Below are positions 62,770 to 64,000 of a stretch of DNA of 64,000 nt, one piece after another. Under the pieces are notes generated by a model. That model was given only the letters and a program-made list of their open reading frames with translations, ran no database searches and was not told the DNA's origin. Origin of the DNA: Trileptium ribeirensis (lineage: Eukaryota; Nematoda; Enoplea; Enoplida; Thoracostomopsidae); NCBI GenBank assembly GCA_030248225.1, contig JASANE010019471.1:1-64000 (forward strand), given 5' to 3'. Position 1 is the stretch's first letter. Each line of letters begins with the position of its first letter. The position numbers were made by a program, and so were the translations under genes.

Positions 62770-64000
62770 GGCAATGCATTAGGGTTGGGACGCGTTTCCA
62801 ACAGTTGCGAGCGAACGGAGGACAGTAGGCGGCCGGGAGCGGGACCAGGTTCATGCTCTGGCTGGTCGCCTACTGATGAAAATGATAAATTTAATGTATC
62901 TCCTATAGGTGGCCTGTTAGAGGCCGTTTTCTGAGCTAAAGATAGAAAATTTTGGTGTCTCGGGAGGGTTATCAAGGTCCTGCTCGGACCGGTTAAGTTG
63001 GGTGGCCCCGGTTTTCGACTAGATAGCTAGGGTAGGACCCTGTGGAGATGTAGAGGCCGAAAAACCGGGGAGTTTTGGTTATTTTGATTAAGATTTAGGT
63101 CGTTGAAAACTGGGTGTTTAAACGCCTACTTAGGGGTCCCTAAGTACCTACCGGTAGGGGCCAAATTGGCCCGGATCCGAAATTTGAAGCCCTGGGGAAC
63201 CCCTGTTTGTGAGGTGATAAGCCTACCTAGCCTAAAGTGTCAGGAACTATAAAAATTTTCGCTTTTAAGCGGACCCTACAAAATTAACGTTTAGACGGGT
63301 TCTATTGTTTTCCTTTCCTGCAAATTTGATTTGTCCCTTCATTCCATGATTCGATTAAGCCAAAACTGCATGCCAGGGCAGGCCATCGAAATCCGAAATG
63401 TGACAAAAATCTCCTTTTTTGGATTTTGGCTGTGACTTCCTCGTAACACCCCGACCTGCCCGGACACGCAGTACACAGTACCATTCATAGTGCATACATA
63501 TCCGTACCAATAATATAGTAGTTATCATGTAATTGTGGACGCGCACCGGGATTGACCTTAGGGCACCTAACCGGCGATGCTAAAAGTGAAATCGCAGAAA
63601 TCTCTTTCCCATGTCCCCGGCCATCCGACTGCGCAACCACTTTATCCATCATACATAATCAATACATATAACATCATTAAATTAGTTAAGGGTCGACCGG
63701 ATACCACTAGTCGAGAGTCCGATGATTCCATTGTGGTGCCAAAATCACCCCGTGCACCTCGGGCGGGTGGAGCGTGACGATAAAACACATTATACCCATG
63801 ACATTTTATAACATATTTTATTTTTTATAACAACGATTAATGGTACACAGCGTAACACTCCGGTCACGCTCCACCGGTATCCGATCGCCCGTCCCACGGT
63901 ATTCACCCCGTATTTTGACTAAACTTTGCATACTTTCTCCTTTTGTATATCCAGTTAGAATCCTAAAAATCTCGGGCTGTTACAATATACGTGCGCTGAT

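Larger units (their letters stand above)
36844..63984 (-). mobile_element. Giant retroelement family B (about 27.1 kb)
   Basis: Two direct LTRs of about 4.3 kb (36844-41159 and 59666-63984) bound an interior that reads on the minus strand. Its order is primer site, 1.6-kb leader, 4318-residue Gag-Env-Pol frame, two NADAR-SGNH genes, 1-kb 3' region and LTR. The Pol is Ty3/Gypsy-like. The external flanks (…CTTGAAC left, ATATACG right) do not match, so no target-site duplication is visible. The two LTRs are clearly diverged although all three genes are open. Size, LTR length, Env position and cargo genes make this an exceptional element. Confidence 0.9.
59666..63984 (-). repeat. 5' LTR of family B (4319 bp)
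   Basis: Full-length partner of 36844-41159 with the same ends. Divergence from the 3' LTR is visible throughout, including numerous short indels. Only 16 bases of flank (from 63985) are present in the window. Confidence 0.92.

Overview
The window looks like a stretch of animal (probably invertebrate) nuclear DNA dominated by retrovirus-like LTR retroelements. The reasons are AT-rich non-coding DNA, Ty3/Gypsy-type reverse transcriptase and integrase, envelope-like genes, a decayed piggyBac transposase, a SINE-like tRNA-derived repeat and satellite-like arrays. I see no confident host gene and cannot name the phylum.

Layout. (1) 1-14440: two head-to-tail copies of retroelement family A on the minus strand that share one LTR. 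Copy 2 (4804-14440) is complete: LTR, leader with an array of small hairpins, one 2358-residue Gag-Env-Pol reading frame, a 327-residue accessory gene, polypurine tract, LTR. Copy 1 (1-5144) runs off the window and carries two frameshifts. (2) 14441-36843: AT-rich filler with a piggyBac relic (17.1-18.3 kb), a foldback-like element with long inverted repeats made of about 31-bp units (19.3-22.5 kb), a SINE-like repeat, and several degenerate tandem arrays (23.2-26.3 kb, 27.8 kb, 34.7 kb). (3) 36844-63984: one giant retroelement, family B, on the minus strand. It is about 27.1 kb long, has LTRs of about 4.3 kb, a single 4318-residue Gag-Env-Pol reading frame, and two extra genes downstream of pol.

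The most unusual content is in the retroelements. Both families place Env BETWEEN Gag and protease in one uninterrupted frame, instead of the usual gag-pol-env order, and their Env modules look unrelated. Family B's Env has a basic cleavage site followed by a Gly/Ala-rich fusion-peptide-like stretch. Family A's Env ends in a Gly-rich membrane-proximal region and a transmembrane helix. Family B also carries two paralogous genes, each a NADAR (YbiA/DUF1768-type, ADP-ribose-linked N-glycosidase) domain fused to an SGNH-like domain that has lost the usual serine. The inferred role is reversal or sensing of NAD-derived modification of nucleic acid or nucleotides during infection or transposition. 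All three accessory genes in the two families start at an ATG directly abutting a pyrimidine-rich AG. This suggests they are expressed from spliced subgenomic mRNAs.

All assignments rest on reading the sequence and on knowledge of family motifs. No database search was possible.
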